Made by a program: the position numbers and the translations under genes. 64,000 nt of DNA from Hemerocallis citrina (Eukaryota; Streptophyta; Magnoliopsida; Asparagales; Asphodelaceae). Positions 24,659 through 36,625 of the stretch are shown here, piece after piece. A model generated the notes under the pieces. The model was not told where the DNA came from and ran no database searches. It saw nothing but the letters and a program-made list of their open reading frames with translations. Every line of letters begins with the position of its first letter. Positions within the stretch are counted from its first letter, which is position 1. The stretch lies in NCBI GenBank assembly GCA_017893485.1, contig CM030364.1, forward strand, positions 204,410,827 to 204,474,826, in the 5' to 3' direction.

Positions 24659-27600
24659 GCGCGTCCAAATGGGTAGAAGTTGGTGGCAGTAGAGGTGTAT
24701 TTCTTGCACTACCATAAGAAAGTATCTAAGTAATCAAAACACTCCAACCAGAATTGAAGACAAGCGAATACGAAACTGAAAGGCTAGAGGAATAAAAAAT
24801 GCCACATATATTAGTATTCCTTCAAAAATGTTTGCAAATGCAGACATGACAAGATTAGAATAGACCTAACAGTAAGGATGGGTAGAATTTGACATTGATG
24901 AAAGGAAGAAACATGCTAAGAAAATGAAACTTTCAAGTATCTAACAATCAACTGGACGTTATCATACAAAAAATTATACTAGAAATAACAAAATAGTTAA
25001 TTTTGACTTGATGCAATAAGAGCAGGCCTAGAAACAAGTGCTACATTCCAATATTATGAATAGCCATGTATCTGTAATGATAGCAAAGGAAGTCCAGCAA
25101 CTTTGGACTCACATGACTTGCAAGCATGTAAAGCAAGAGGTTGAATGCAGCACCAGCCCATGCTGTCTCAGTGATTATTCCAGCAGATTTTGTAACTTCC
25201 ACATATAATGGAACGATTCTGACCAGTCTTGGCACATACTGGAATAATACAATAAACATCAGCAGGGTTTTTGCGTCCAGATGAGCTGACTCTATTATCT
25301 TCGGTATTATGAGCAGAACAACCACCTGAATGCAAAATATATTTAATCAGTATTGAAATTGTTGATCTTAATAAGTTGTTTTCAACAGGTATTCATAAGC
25401 ATTTTCAACAACAAAAAAAAGGTATTCTTAATGAAGTTTGATGAATTTAAGACTTCAAAAGTTTACAGGCAGAAAGGGAGTAAATTGCCAAATAGATTCC
25501 ACATATGTCTAGCATCAAATGTTTACAATGTTGGTTTTCTTTTTCTAAATTTTTTGTTAGGACGCCGCTGAAACTGTAAAATAAAAGTGGTTGTAAAATA
25601 AAAGTGGTCTGAGAAAAGCTCGCGCGATGTACATCTAGCATAATATAAGAAAACTGTCAGGCACAAGATCGTTTAGTGGAAGGATTTCAGGATTAATAAA
25701 TGCATCTTATTACATCTGCAAAGAAGGGAGTGGGGGAAAGAGGCATTATAGAGTATAGATTTACTTGTGCGAAATTATCCATCTCCTGCACTATAAAATT
25801 CAAAATTGACCCAATTAGATGTCCCTGCCACTACACAAAAACTCCGAAGTTGTGGTCACCTGCCCATACAGGCTGTGCGCTTCATATTCTTTTATCCGCA
25901 TTCAATTTGCACTTGATAGGAAACCAGGTGAGATGTCCCTACCACTGCATAAACACTAAAAAGGTCGAGGGATTTATATCTATATCCTAATATCTTGAAG
26001 CAAAGGATGTAGGTTCACGACTAAGGGTGTTTTTGGTTGGATGCAAATGCAAATTGAAGTTGCAAAATGCAAATAGGAATTTGAATTTCCCTCCATTCAT
26101 TTTTGAATCAATTATGAAATAGCCCCTACCTATTAGAAGGAAAGTGATGGTTGTGGTATATTTGTAATATAAAAAGGAAGAGACTTGGTGGTTATTTTGG
26201 TAAAATTGTATCAAAAAATTTGGAGGGAATTTAATTTTCTATTTGCAGCTGCATCAAACCAACACACCCCAACTGAAAGTAGTGGTTATATTCCGCGTTA
26301 ACTGGGAAAAAGAAAACCTAGAATCATAGCATATACCCTTGTTCCAAGACTAACTTCCACAATATTCTCCCAAAAAAAAATGACTATCTTCAACGCATGT
26401 ATAAAAAATAAAACAAATAAATAAATGAAACAGTTAATTTAGGTTATAATTTATACAGCACTCCACATCGCAATAGGTTCTAGACTTCAAGTTTATGGTG
26501 CTCAACCAACTTTAGGTAAAAGAACCTCAAACAAGTATACAAAAAAAATTATGGAGACTAGTTCGACCACAACAAAGGCTGAAGGAATTGACCTAATCTT
26601 ATGACAAGTCAATATAGTATTAACTGTTAGTAGCCCACAAGTAAGAGAAGCTTTCCACAAAGCCAAAAAAGCAAACTGATAAGAAAGAAACATCTCTTTA
26701 TAATAGAAAATAATCAAGATGAATCAAAAAGATGCAACATTTTTTATAACTATCCTTAAAATCAAAGTCCATATACAGAAATGTTACATATCATATATGC
26801 ATCATCAGATAGACAAATATATTACCTGAGGGAGGGGTAGAACGGCAAGAATATCAACAAAGAAGTATGATGATAAATATCTTCTTGCTATTGCTGACAA
26901 ATCTTCAACCAAAACACCTCGTCCAAACACTCTAGAAGAAGGAGCAATGAAACCAGTCCTAAACTGAAAAATGATGTGGAGTAAGTAGAAAATATCTGTG
27001 AAAGACCTAAGGACACTTGCAGTTATTTCCAATTTGGAGTCCAGATCAACACATTGTTTGTCACGATCGACTATTGGTATGTAAAAGAACAAGGGATCCA
27101 CAGACACTGCCATCACACAGGACAGGACAAATATCTTATTCCACTTTTGAAGAAAAGGACCCTGAGGATCGAGTACTTGTTTCCCAGACGTCATATCCTT
27201 TGTGGTTGACTCTTCTGGAGGATGATACTTAAAAATGTTCCTAACTATTTCGGTTCCCCACTCACATGCTCTTTGGATAACATTTAACATTGAAGCAAAT
27301 GGTTTCCTCCGTCTCCCAGAATATAAGACCTCAGAACTTGCTGACCGATCAGAAGTCCAATCCTGGAACCTGCACAGATTGTAGGTTACAAATAACCAAG
27401 TAAAAAAGAAGTATCTAAATAAAAGGGATATTTAAAGTCAAAACACTGCTCTTTAATGGAAAATGTTAATATAATTGAAAGATTAGCTTATCATTCTATA
27501 AATTACGGATATTAGATGGGGAGTTGAGAGATGGAAAGAAGACTAGTTGTGCTGAAGGAATTAACTCAATTAGATTCCCAACATGATACCATTTCTAACC

Positions 27601-30600
27601 ATCTCTTATACTTCCTCGTCTTAGTTTATCTGAGCAGACTATGGGCAAATAAAAACATATGCTGCAGTTGTATTATTGAAAAAGCAATTCTTGAAAAGCA
27701 ATACCCGTCCGGGGTTAGCGAAGGAATTTATGTATATTCCAAATCCTGCACATATCCTGAATTAATTGTTCATAAACATGGCCTCTTAGTCAAAATCATA
27801 CAGTGAACCAACCAAGTAATGAGATAATTACATCATCATAGTTAATTCTCTAAAACCACAGCCTTCAAATTACTTGCAGAACACTGAAATAATACACGTT
27901 TCAGTAAAAAATATTCAAACCACTGTCTACTTAAAGGTCAATCAAGAAAGAATGTTATGATATTTTTACCTGTTTCAATTAATGCATAATTCAGAGAATA
28001 AAAGGAATGGTTTTCAAGGCTTCTTGGTCTCATTTATAGTCTAGCTACAGCTTGATAATTGAGCCTAGGTTACATGATACGAGGATCACTACATACAAGG
28101 AACGAAAAGCGGTACGCAAAACGCCAGCATTGTTGGAACGAGGTACGAAGGGGGTAGCTTTCTTTGGATCGCTTAGTCGGAACGAAATACATTTAGCTGA
28201 AACGTAGTACGAAATTTCCTTTTTCCCATTTTGCATTTTCATGATTTGAAGAAAGGGACAAATTCTATGTTATTTCTTTTTTTTTTCTTATAATTAGTTG
28301 AAGTTTGTTACTTTCACATGGATTACAATCCTATCTAGCTTTCTCAATTCCACATCACCAATTTTACCATTCCGGAACACAACCGTACCACATTTCGGAA
28401 CGAACGTTCCGGATCGGAAAGCGCAGGGGTTTGAGCGAATTGGGTAACCTTGAATTGAACTCCAAAACAACAAAATTCATAACTACTAAAAACTAAATGA
28501 TACAATTTTTACTGACTTTTCCCTAACATAGAAAAATTGTGGTATCGATGAATCTTAAAAATCTAGTTCAAGTAAATGGCAGTCTATGAGGCTCCCACCA
28601 TGACGGGTCTAAGGAAGGCCACTTATATGTGTGTAGTCTTACTTCCCACATTGTGGAAATTCTATTTCCATGATTTAAATCTGCTCGACCGCTACCCCCA
28701 ATTCATACATAGCTGCCTTTCAGTTATATCAAGGCTAGCCTTCTACACACTTATCAAAAGCTCCTAAACAGTTCACGTTAATTAGCTAATCAAAACCATG
28801 GTCGAGAACTCGGTGGTGGTTCCCATATAGGCCTTCCAATTTTTGTATCGGTTTGGTATTCGAGGAAATGCCGAGCTATGGACTCAATGTAATAGATTTT
28901 TTGCTATCGGCTACTCAAAGGTTCAATAATTAATAATATTTTTCTAAAATAGGAAAATAACTAAATCTAAATGCAAACAATCAGTGTATAACTTTGTCTA
29001 GTTATGAGAATATATTATAATATTTTTTGAGTTTATTTTCAATTTCTTGTACAGCCATTTTTTTAAAACATCTTTTATAAATTGTACCATGGAAATATAA
29101 ATTTTAAATTATAAAAATGTACTACAACAACATAAAATATTTAAGCTACTGAGAATATACTATAAAAGATATACTAAATACTTAAAATGTTTATCTAAGA
29201 TTGTCACCCGATCATGCTCTCTCTCCTCTCTAACAATCTCTTAAGTGTTATACCTGCTCAGGAGTGTTTATATAGCCTTTGGTTTCATTTGTTTACTATT
29301 TTTATTTTTTTTGCCCTTTCCATGTTAACTTATCGGCAAATACAATTTTTTTATGTGACTATCTTAGCGGGTAGGCGGTAGGCAAAAAACCGAAACGAAC
29401 TCGGCGTATCGTCTCAGTCTTGGCTGACATTCGATAACTGTGATCAAAACAATCCACAAAACAAGCATTCAGTTAAGACTAGTCCATCATGAATCTTATA
29501 TGTTCATTTTTTCTATATATCAGGTAACTTAATATTGATATGTTCTCAACTAAACTATCTATATTTGAACAGCTGATGCTAAAAGTTTGGATAAGAAACA
29601 AGCATGCAATAGAGATTTTGGGTAAAGGAATAGGTATTACACATATGGACTTACTTCTAATCTCCTTCATACTGTCACCAGTAATAATGACTATCTATTG
29701 TTCTCAGACAGGTTCCTACCTCTAATAGATGTACTCAGTTCAAAAAGAACTAGGTCCACCAAACTGCTTTTACATGAAATGGCACAATCTGGATTGCAAT
29801 ATAATGCTTATTGAGCAAACAAAAGTTTATATACCATCAATAAGAATAAAATAACTTCTGAAAGGGAAAATAAAAATGGCAAAATTCAGAAATGATTTAG
29901 TACAGGCCATCCGTGTGATAAAAAAATAATCATTATAACACAAATCCATTCAATATAAAAAAACTGAAATCCCTTCCTAGGAGTTCACAATTGATCAAAT
30001 TGTCGACGTATCACTGTTTTATCAGGCCCCATTGCATAACAGTGTCACCTTTATCAACCCCGCATGTGAATTCTATAGAAGTAATTCCCATACAACATCT
30101 ATGTAATTTAGAGAGATAACTTTCTTTCTTTTCAATTGCATCAATCAAGCCAGATTTTCAATGCAGAGAAGTTAACAAATAGAACTGCCAAAATAAGGTT
30201 AATGCTATAGAATTAAATTTTATGGCCGTGTTACACTTTGCCTGTGCACTTAAATTTAATTTTGTAATTTGAGTTTTAATGAGTATAGTCCATCTAGAGA
30301 GTAAGGTTGACATGTTAAGTATGCACGCTCATACTTTATGGACGAACATGGCACAATGACATCCATGGAATTATGTAAAAATAGTTAATCATGATTCGAC
30401 GACAGTTGCTTAAATTTATAGATGGAATGCAATCCAGAACTTATTCATTACTATTAATTCACTAGAAAAATACTCAATCATATATTGTTGAAAGAAAAAT
30501 AATATTTGGTTACAATCCAGTCAATCTCACAAAGCATTTCAAAGATAGCATTTAATTCCAAACAGGACGGGGATATGGAAACACCTGAAGTAATAGTAAT

Positions 30601-30668
30601 GCATACTTTTATAAATAATACAAATGAACGACCACTAACCTCACAAATCTGTCCTCTTGATGATTCAT
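15568..30668 (-). CDS. CNGC1: Cyclic nucleotide-gated channel, group I (CNGC1/10/13-like), 7 coding exons
   Basis: A plant plasma-membrane cation channel, Ca2+-permeable and gated by cyclic nucleotides and calmodulin. Exons by splice consensus: 30640-30668, 26826-27369, 25113-25325, 23246-23526, 22114-22225, 17562-17798, 15568-16266. Their phases join into 704 codons, close to the roughly 715 usual for the family. Start: MNHQEDRFVR spliced to FQDWTSDRS. S1 lies near 86-110 (WNKIFVLSC...DPLFFY), S2 near 128-150, S3 near 174-195, S4 with RLVRIVPLY, S5 in exons 3-4. The selectivity filter GQN is at 359-361, next to the exon 4/5 junction, followed by S6 and IGNMQTYLQ. The last exon holds the cyclic-nucleotide-binding domain (about 485-600, plant hinge motif AGDFCGEELLTW near 540) and the IQ motif FIQAAWRRY near 617. 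No break is seen. Close resemblance to Arabidopsis CNGC1 is from memory; orthology within group I is not proven. Confidence 0.95.
16267..17561 (-). other. CNGC intron 6, no further gene
   Basis: Donor AGG|GTAAGT and acceptor CTGTAG. It holds an A/T-rich (AAAAT)n-type run at 16848-16905. Nothing else is recognised. Confidence 0.7.
18502..18819. mobile_element. Stowaway-like MITE in CNGC intron 5
   Basis: The termini are CTCCCTCCGTTCCAAAATG and its inverted form CATTTTGGAACGGAGGGAG, flanked by TA on both sides (18500-18501 and 18820-18821). Length is 318 bp and there is no coding frame. The TIR start CTCCCTCCGT and TA target are diagnostic of Tc1/mariner-derived Stowaway elements. Confidence 0.93.
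18920..20131 (+). mobile_element. Complete TRIM retrotransposon in CNGC intron 5
   Basis: A 1212-bp miniature LTR element with both LTRs (18920-19131 and 19919-20131, about 212 bp each, starting TGTTGGAATATG and ending TTGTTCAACA). It has a PBS TGATATCAGAGC at 19132-19143, a PPT near 19907-19918 (CTTGAGGGGG) and the 5-bp target duplication AATTC at 18915-18919 and 20132-20136. The interior has no ORF. It contains a degenerate array of CAGATTTTCATATCCG-like units separated by GTCCTCCTCC (about 19230-19700). It must be mobilised in trans. It lies antisense to the host gene. Confidence 0.93.
20735..20870. mobile_element. Degenerate MITE M fragment
   Basis: The stretch around CAAATTGACTTGATTTCACATC, AAAATGAACGATAAGATTG and GAAGGTGCGCC follows the order of the family M right arm but is strongly diverged. 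Confidence 0.35.
20999..21110. repeat. C/CA-rich low-complexity tract
   Basis: C-runs, CCA repeats and CACACG repeats in the intron. It opens unrelated frames on both strands that have no protein-like character. Confidence 0.8.
22445..22784. repeat. 170-bp tandem duplication in CNGC intron 4
   Basis: The segment starting AATGACATAAATAATGAAAC occurs at 22445 and again at 22615 with a few substitutions, giving two direct copies of 170 bp. Confidence 0.95.
24602..24660. repeat. (C)n(CA)n tract in CNGC intron 3
   Basis: A C homopolymer of about 20 bases is followed by about 14 CA repeats. Prone to assembly and sequencing error. Confidence 0.95.
26025..26270. mobile_element. Small MITE-like foldback in CNGC intron 2
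   Basis: GGGTGTTTTTGGTTGGATGC at the left is matched, inverted, by GCATCAAACCAACACACCC at the right, about 245 bp apart. The GGGTGTGTTTGGTT-type end recalls PIF/Harbinger (Tourist) or hAT MITEs. No convincing target duplication is seen, so the superfamily is open. Confidence 0.6.
27370..30639 (-). other. CNGC intron 1 (3.3 kb), no gene found
   Basis: AT-rich. The stretch 28060-28450 contains scattered GGAACGAA / GTACGAAA-type motifs in both orientations, and 28800-29430 has CGGT/GCCGAG-rich remnants. Both may be decayed transposons, but no termini could be defined. Confidence 0.5.
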
Positions 30669-31626
30669 TGCTTGGGTTGAAAAGGAAACTCTGCCAAAAC
30701 TGAGGGAGAGTCACTGATTTACAGATAAGGTAGCAACATCCAATGCTTAAGTTTTTTATAACACATCAAGCGGAACTAAGCCCCACCTTGGAGTAACAAG
30801 AACCTAAAAGTAACAACAGCTCTCTTTTAGAGACCAAAGTTTACAGAAAAGGGTAACACGCAAACGGAGATGCTGTAAATAACACAAGATAGGAAAGAAA
30901 AGAGTAAGATGGTTTTCAAAGAACTTTAGTAGAAGGCTACTCACTAGCTCAAGTGTATTACTTCTACCTTCTCAGTAGCATAACACTGGGATGAAATGAT
31001 CAACGGGCAATATTTACTACAGCTTTCTCTACTCCTTCAACATGTGGCACTTCAATGCAGCAATCATGGTATTTTAAAGTTACTAATTAATTTCAAGCAA
31101 TATGAACTTGAACTACACATCTACACCCACCCCTAATCCTTCAACAAAGACGCGGCACTTCAACATTGCAAGCATGCTATTCTCTCAAGTGTGAACATTT
31201 CGGGATTTCGTTTTGTAACTTGTAATTTAGCTCTATGATTTTATGGTCATCCAAAACAAATTTTGACATTCTTGTCTCAAAATACATGATTTGAATATGT
31301 GTGATCAAAAGACCACAAAAAATATAACTACCTTGTTGACTACAATTTCTAACTAATTACTATTAATCAAACCAAAATTAGGAAATCGGTTATGTTCGAT
31401 TCAAGATCATCTATAAACTACTACATCCAATCACAACAAATCAAGAAGCAATCTCGACCGTCAATTCCAAACAGCTAACTAATTAAGGAAAACAATTAAC
31501 TGAAAAAAAAAATCAGAACTAAACTCAAACCTAGCAATCATCTTCAATCCAAACTAAACTAATTAACTACAGCAATTAAACAATATAACTTAAATCGATA
31601 AAACTTAAAGGCGTGATCGAACTGAC

Positions 31627-31690
31627 CTTCGAAACCCTATCTCCTCAAAAAGAAGATGAAAGAGAAGTCTCTATCTCCCATCTCGTCATT
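31627..31690 (-). other. Probable 5' UTR exon of the CNGC gene
   Basis: The minus strand reads a CT-rich leader (TCTCTATCTCCC) ending GGTTTCGAAG|GTCAGT, a good donor. It would splice to one of several acceptors at about 30690-30715 (CCCTCAG or AAATCAG), 20-50 bases before the start codon. The 5' end is inferred from the TATA box. Confidence 0.5.
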
Positions 31691-31712
31691 TGGGGTTGGG
31701 TAATGATTTTTT

Positions 31713-31718
31713 TTTATA
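31713..31718 (-). promoter_or_regulatory. TATA box of the CNGC gene
   Basis: The minus strand reads AATATAAAAA about 30 bases before the start of the CT-rich leader, in an A/T-rich run. This is the best core-promoter candidate for the channel gene. Confidence 0.45.
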
Positions 31719-31801
31719 TTTTTTTTTTACCCAACCACTCGAAATACTAATTCTTTAATAATTTAATAAATAATAATTGGTAAAATTGGGGGAAGTTTTG
31801 T

Positions 31802-31866
31802 CGTCAATGGCCGGCGTTGGGAGGAGGAAGACTAGTCAATTGGGAATGTAAAGTGGAAATAGTCAA
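31802..31866 (-). promoter_or_regulatory. Cluster of three W-box cores upstream of CNGC
   Basis: The minus strand has TTGACG at 31802-31807 and TTGACT at 31834-31839 and 31861-31866, about 85-150 bases upstream of the TATA box. TTGAC is the core bound by WRKY factors. The hexamers are short, so chance cannot be excluded. Confidence 0.35.
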
Positions 31867-31869
31867 TGC

Positions 31870-32100
31870 CGCCAGTGGGCCCCACCGAAGCACACAGCAA
31901 AGTCGCTGTTGTTCGGGGAAAGTATTCTATGGGGGGGTCGTGTGTAGGGTTTGTTGTGTAGGGTGTGAGTGCTTTGGGATGCGTGAATATGTGGGGATGA
32001 AGGCGGGCGGAGGATGGGTAGCGCGTAGGGGAAGCTTAAGAGAGCGATCTATGGGGATGGTTTTTCTGTTTTTAGTGGGCGGACAGATACCTTTTTAACA
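31870..32100. other. G-rich distal promoter region
   Basis: Locally G-rich on the plus strand (GGGGGGGTCG, GGCGGGCGGAGG). A 93-codon plus-strand frame here has no recognisable domain and is not called a gene. Confidence 0.35.
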
Positions 32101-32177
32101 GATAATTTGGGCGAAAATTTTGTTTGCCAACTTCGGACATGTTCTGCCCAAGTATATATCATATCATGCTTTGTTAA

Positions 32178-32880
32178 GAGCATTCTCAGTCGTTCAATAA
32201 AAAAAAAGACAAAATATAGATTTTGATAATGCATTTTGAAGAAACGCTACAGTCGTCCAATAGTAAAAAATACATAAGTTCGTAAAAAAATGAACAGACG
32301 AAACATGTTAATAAAAAAAAATTATACTGACCAAAACTTAGAAAATAATAATAAAAAATACAAGACGAAACATGATGTTTCGTCCCAAAAAAGAAAAAAA
32401 TTTCAAAATAACCTGATGTTTCGCCCGGGTTTTAAGAAAGTTTTTTTTGCAAAAACAATTTTAAAAATTAGTTTGTAAAAAATATTTGCAAAAACAATTT
32501 AAAATTTTGAAAAAACAATTTAAAAATTTACAAAATTAATGTTAAAAAATAATTTTTTAAAAAAATGGATCGGGACGAAACAACATGTTCATTCCCACCC
32601 TTAAATTCATTTGACCAGTTAATTTATTTGGTTTTTAATTTTTTTTTAATTCGGACGAAACATCATGTTTCTTCCCATCAATTAAAAATATAATTAAATA
32701 ATCCAGACGAAAACATGATGTTTCATCAGCTATAATATGCATTTTGCTATTTCGAATGCTATTTCTCTCTTTCTACTGTAGACAAATTGCCAAAAAAAGG
32801 GCAAAATAGCAAACAACTGTGTGCACTACAGTACACAAAAAATGGAAAAAATGACAAAAAGCAAACGACTGTGGATGCTT
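32178..32880. mobile_element. PIF/Harbinger-like MITE P, copy 1
   Basis: The termini are GAGCATTCTCAGTCGTT and inverted AACGACTGTGGATGCTT, flanked by TAA (32175-32177 and 32881-32883). Length is about 703 bp. Inside, palindromic modules of the form ACGAAACAT(S)ATGTTTCGT recur at about 32362, 32572, 32652 and 32704, separated by A/T-rich runs. The same family occurs at 61208 and 61900. Confidence 0.75.
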
Positions 32881-32884
32881 TAAT

Positions 32885-33375
32885 AGACTTCGATATTTAG
32901 GGGAAAAAAATTCTAAGTCTAAAGATGATATAATTGAGGTCGCAGTACCTAACTGCGGCTTCGAGCTTATCGAGGTCGCATTTCACAACTGCGGTCTCAG
33001 TTATATCAGGATTTGGGTTCAGGCCTTTATAACTAACTCTTCTACTCCTCAATCTCCCCTTCACTTCATCTCTCTCCCACAACTCTCTCCAACTCTGAAT
33101 GCAAGAGATGAAGTTAAGTGGAGAGGACAATTTGGGAGAGATTTTATAGAGTAGGAGGAGAGTGATGAGGGTTCTAGGGTTCTGATAGAATTGGGTTTTG
33201 GAGTTGGAGAGTTTTGAAAGAGAGAATAGGGAGTAGAAGAGTAAGTTATAAAGAACTTGGCTCAACTCTTAATATAACTGCGGCCTAAGTAATCTCGAGG
33301 TCGTAGTACTCAACTGCGGCCTCAATTATATCGTCCTTACACTTAGAAAAAAAAATCCCCAAGTCTTGGAGTCTA
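32885..33375. mobile_element. Foldback element with GAGGTCGCAGTT arms
   Basis: Left arm AGACTTCGATATTTAGGGG through ATATAATTGAGGTCGCAG pairs with CTGCGGCCTCAATTATATCG through CCCCAAGTCTTGG at the right. CGCAGTT...AACTGCGGC palindromes recur. The centre, read on the minus strand, gives a Ser/Leu-rich 122-codon frame of no known family. A related palindromic patch follows at 33405-33470. Probably a CACTA- or Mutator-type derivative. Confidence 0.55.
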
Positions 33376-33940
33376 TTAACCAAGCATGATATGATATTTA
33401 CGTTGGCCGCAGTTGGGAGTCGCGGTCTCACAATCGAACAGGTTGCAGTTGGCAACTGCGGCCTATGAGGACTGGTATACTCTAGAATTTAGTTTGGAAA
33501 CTGGGTCATCTCGATAATTAGTTTCAAAAAGTGGGTCAGTTCAAGAAAAAACTATTTGGTAATGGATCATGTGTTGAAGTTTAGTGATCGGAAGAATGGC
33601 CTAAAAAAACAAAACAAAAAAGGTCTTAAAAATTAGAATATGCAAAGTGGTTTAAAAATTAGAATATGCAAAGTGGTTTTTGTTTTCAAATGTTTCAATT
33701 TTGAGAGTTAACCAAACTACCTGACCCTCTTTTGAAAAATATTTAGCCAAACAACCCACTTTCAAAGAGATTTAGTGAATTGACCCACTTTTACAAAACA
33801 TTTAGTTAACTAACCTTTTTTAATATAATAAACTAAAAACAAAACTTTCTATATAACCCTACTTTACAAATTATAAATTATAATCCCTATAAAAGTTGGA
33901 TATATCACAGAAAATAAAGAAACTAAAATTAAAAAATCTT
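33376..33940. other. Intergenic, no gene
   Basis: Apart from the palindromic patch at 33405-33470, only A/T-rich sequence with repeated phrases such as AAAGTGGGTCAGTT and CAACCCACTTTCAAA is seen. Similar phrases recur near 44920-44960, on the other side of the viral insert. Confidence 0.5.
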
Positions 33941-34152
33941 TCAAAATTTAAAATTAGATACATTGACAGGAAATTAACAGAAAGGAAGCATATTGCTAAT
34001 AGAGAAATATTAGAATACTTGTTACTAACAAGTAACAAATAAACTACCTACAGAGATACAAAAAGAGATAGCATACAAAGTATTAGATTACAGAAACGAA
34101 GAAGCAAGTTGGTATTACCAACACCTACTAGCATACAAATAACAGGCTAAAT

Positions 34153-35853
34153 ATGATCAACGAAGCAGTTGCATTAAATCCTAACATAAACCTAGAAATT
34201 TATATGATAAACATACAAGAGTTGGAAGAAGATTACAATGGTCCTGAAATTGTAGGAGATATAAGAAAAGATTTAAAAATCATAAATAAAAATATAAAAG
34301 AATTAGGTAGATATATAACTGACTACCCAGAAGAAGAATCAAGCATAACTGAAGAAGGTATGAAAGAGTTAGAAGCCATAACAAAACTTAATATAAATAT
34401 CCTGGAAATAGAAGATTTAATGGCAAATCCTAATTCAGAGGAAGTAGAAGAAGTCTTGAAAAATCTAGATATAACAAATGAAGAAATAAAAATGGACCAA
34501 GATAAGATTATTGCAAAACCTTCAGAAATTCCAAGTAACATGTACGAAATCTTAAGACGACCACCTAACAAAAAACCTTACCAATTACCATGGAAATGGC
34601 AAAACACAAAAAGAAGAATGCAACTAGGAAGAGATAAAGAAAAGGAAACCCCAAAATATGAACCTACAGAACACTACGAAAAAGGAATAGCAGGAAATGG
34701 AGAATGGTTAGACCTAGATTGCGTAAAAGACGTAGATAGGATAACTGAAGAATGGGTAAAAGCCTCACTAATAGTAGGATTTAGGCAAAACCTTACCGAA
34801 AATGCCTTTGAGAAATTTATAGAAGCCACCTTTATGGGAGTAGTAGCAAAATGGTGGAATGGGTTAGAGGAAGAAGAGAGAAATACTATAAGAAAATCAA
34901 GACCAATTGATGATAGAAGAACTGAAGAAAGCTCAACACAACGAATCTTATGTCTAAAAGAAATAATTACGAATTACGAAAAAGCAATAAGAACAGAATT
35001 CAGTGTATACGATAAAGGAGAAAAACATGCTAAATATAAAAAGAATCAAGCAAGATGGAGACTAAGTAACTTAGAAATATACGACATGTGCTATTTTGAC
35101 AAATATGCTTGTGAATTCCAAGAATATTTTCAAGATAGTTATTATACAAAAGAAGAACAGAGTCCAATTTTGGACTCATTCTTTCTAAAACTACCTGATC
35201 CATGGAGTATAAACATATATAGTGCATACATAAGTGAGAAAGTAAAACCAGAAGTAGACACTTTAGGTTATAGAACGCAATTCGTAAAAGATTATAGGGA
35301 CACAATATGCCAAGATGCTAGAGCAACAATGAAATATTATAGAATATATAAACAAAGAATTTGTTGTGAAGATGCAAGACCGAATCATTGGGGATGCAAT
35401 AATAACTATAAATATACAAAGAAGAATAATCACAAATTCTAAAAATATAAACCCAAATATAGGAAAAATTTTAAGAGATATAAAAAACCCTATAAAAAAT
35501 ACTTTAGAAAAATGAATAAAAGTAAAAATAGGCAGTATACGAAAACCCCTGAGAAATGTAATTGTTACATATGTGAAAAGGTAGGACATATATCACCAAA
35601 TTGTCCTAAAAGAATGAAAAAAGAAAATGTAAAGTACGTAGAAGAAATTGAAGAAATGAATAATATAAATTATGAACCCATAGAATATGATGAAGAATGG
35701 TCAGAAATAAGTGAAGATGAAGAAATAATGGTAATGGAAGAAGATAGTGGAAGTAGTGAAAGTGAAACAGAAGAATGTGAAATAAACATGATGACAGATT
35801 TAACAGAAATAGGAGAACCTTCAAAAAGAGAAGAAAACAATGAAGAAGAATGA
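34153..35853 (+). pseudogene. Pararetroviral coat protein, one internal stop
   Basis: A 566-codon region. The N-terminal third is acidic and helical. The middle has the capsid-like segment WVKASLIVGF...AKWWNGLEEEE. A Lys/Tyr-rich basic stretch follows, then the CCHC knuckle CYICEKVGHISPNC near codon 475, and a Glu-rich tail. This is the standard Caulimoviridae coat-protein layout. One in-frame TAA at 35440-35442 interrupts the basic stretch, and the frame is otherwise open across it. Upstream (33960-34140) are short frames in two phases that may be the decayed end of a preceding coding region. Confidence 0.87.
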
Positions 35854-35859
35854 GAAAGA

Positions 35860-36620
35860 ATGTGTTTTGACATACAAAAATACGATAAAATAAGAGCGAC
35901 CAAATTAGATATGAATCCAAAAGAAAATTTTAAACTACCAATATTCGAAAGAAAGAAAAGTACCATTAGTAGGAATAATGAACAACCTATAGACATTGAA
36001 CAAGCACAAGGAAACACCATAATCCCATTAATAACCGAAAGAATAATAAGACAAGAGATGGAAAAAATAAATGAAAAAACTAGAAAAACATTAAGACACA
36101 TATATTTAGGAGCTGTACAAATAATAATAAAAGCCTATTTTAAGAAAGGGATAAATACACCCCTCGAAATATACCTAATGGATGATAGGATAATATCAAG
36201 TACACAAGATGCCTTAATAGGAATAGTACAAGGAAATCTAATGTACCAAAAGATAAAGTTTATAATAAAACATAATTTCTCTATAAGTATGGCAGAAGAA
36301 AATAAAGATAAAAGTCTAGTCATGTATCATAGGTTATCAGGTATAGAAATGATAGAAAAAAGCAAAGTTATGAGTATACAAATAAGAAACATTTACGCTT
36401 TCACTAGCAAGCACGAAGTAAAAAGATAGAAATACAGATAACTTTAAAATAGAGCCCCTATTCAGCGAAATCATAAGATACAAACCAGCTAGAGATAACC
36501 CTGAAATGACTATACCAAATTATATAGAATTCGACTTTAATAAAGGAAAAGAAACTGCAAAAGGAAAAGTACCACAAATAATGTTCGGAAAGAGATCACT
36601 ATTAATAAGAAATAAACAAT
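35860..36620 (+). pseudogene. Pararetroviral movement protein (30K superfamily), frameshifted
   Basis: The open part (35860-36429) has the 30K-type core: LGAVQIIIKAYFKKGI, then LMDDRI with the conserved Asp, then ALIGIVQGNLMYQKIKF and HNFSIS. Such proteins widen plasmodesmata for cell-to-cell spread. After 36429 the C-terminal part continues in another phase to a stop near 36620. The start lies seven bases after the coat-protein stop and in the same frame, so CP and MP may once have been one polyprotein; this is inference. Confidence 0.8.
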
Positions 36621-36625
36621 AAGCA

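Noticed and set aside
31817..32098. 93-codon plus-strand frame in the CNGC promoter region
   Set aside because: No domain, no splice context, G-rich composition. Most likely promoter DNA.
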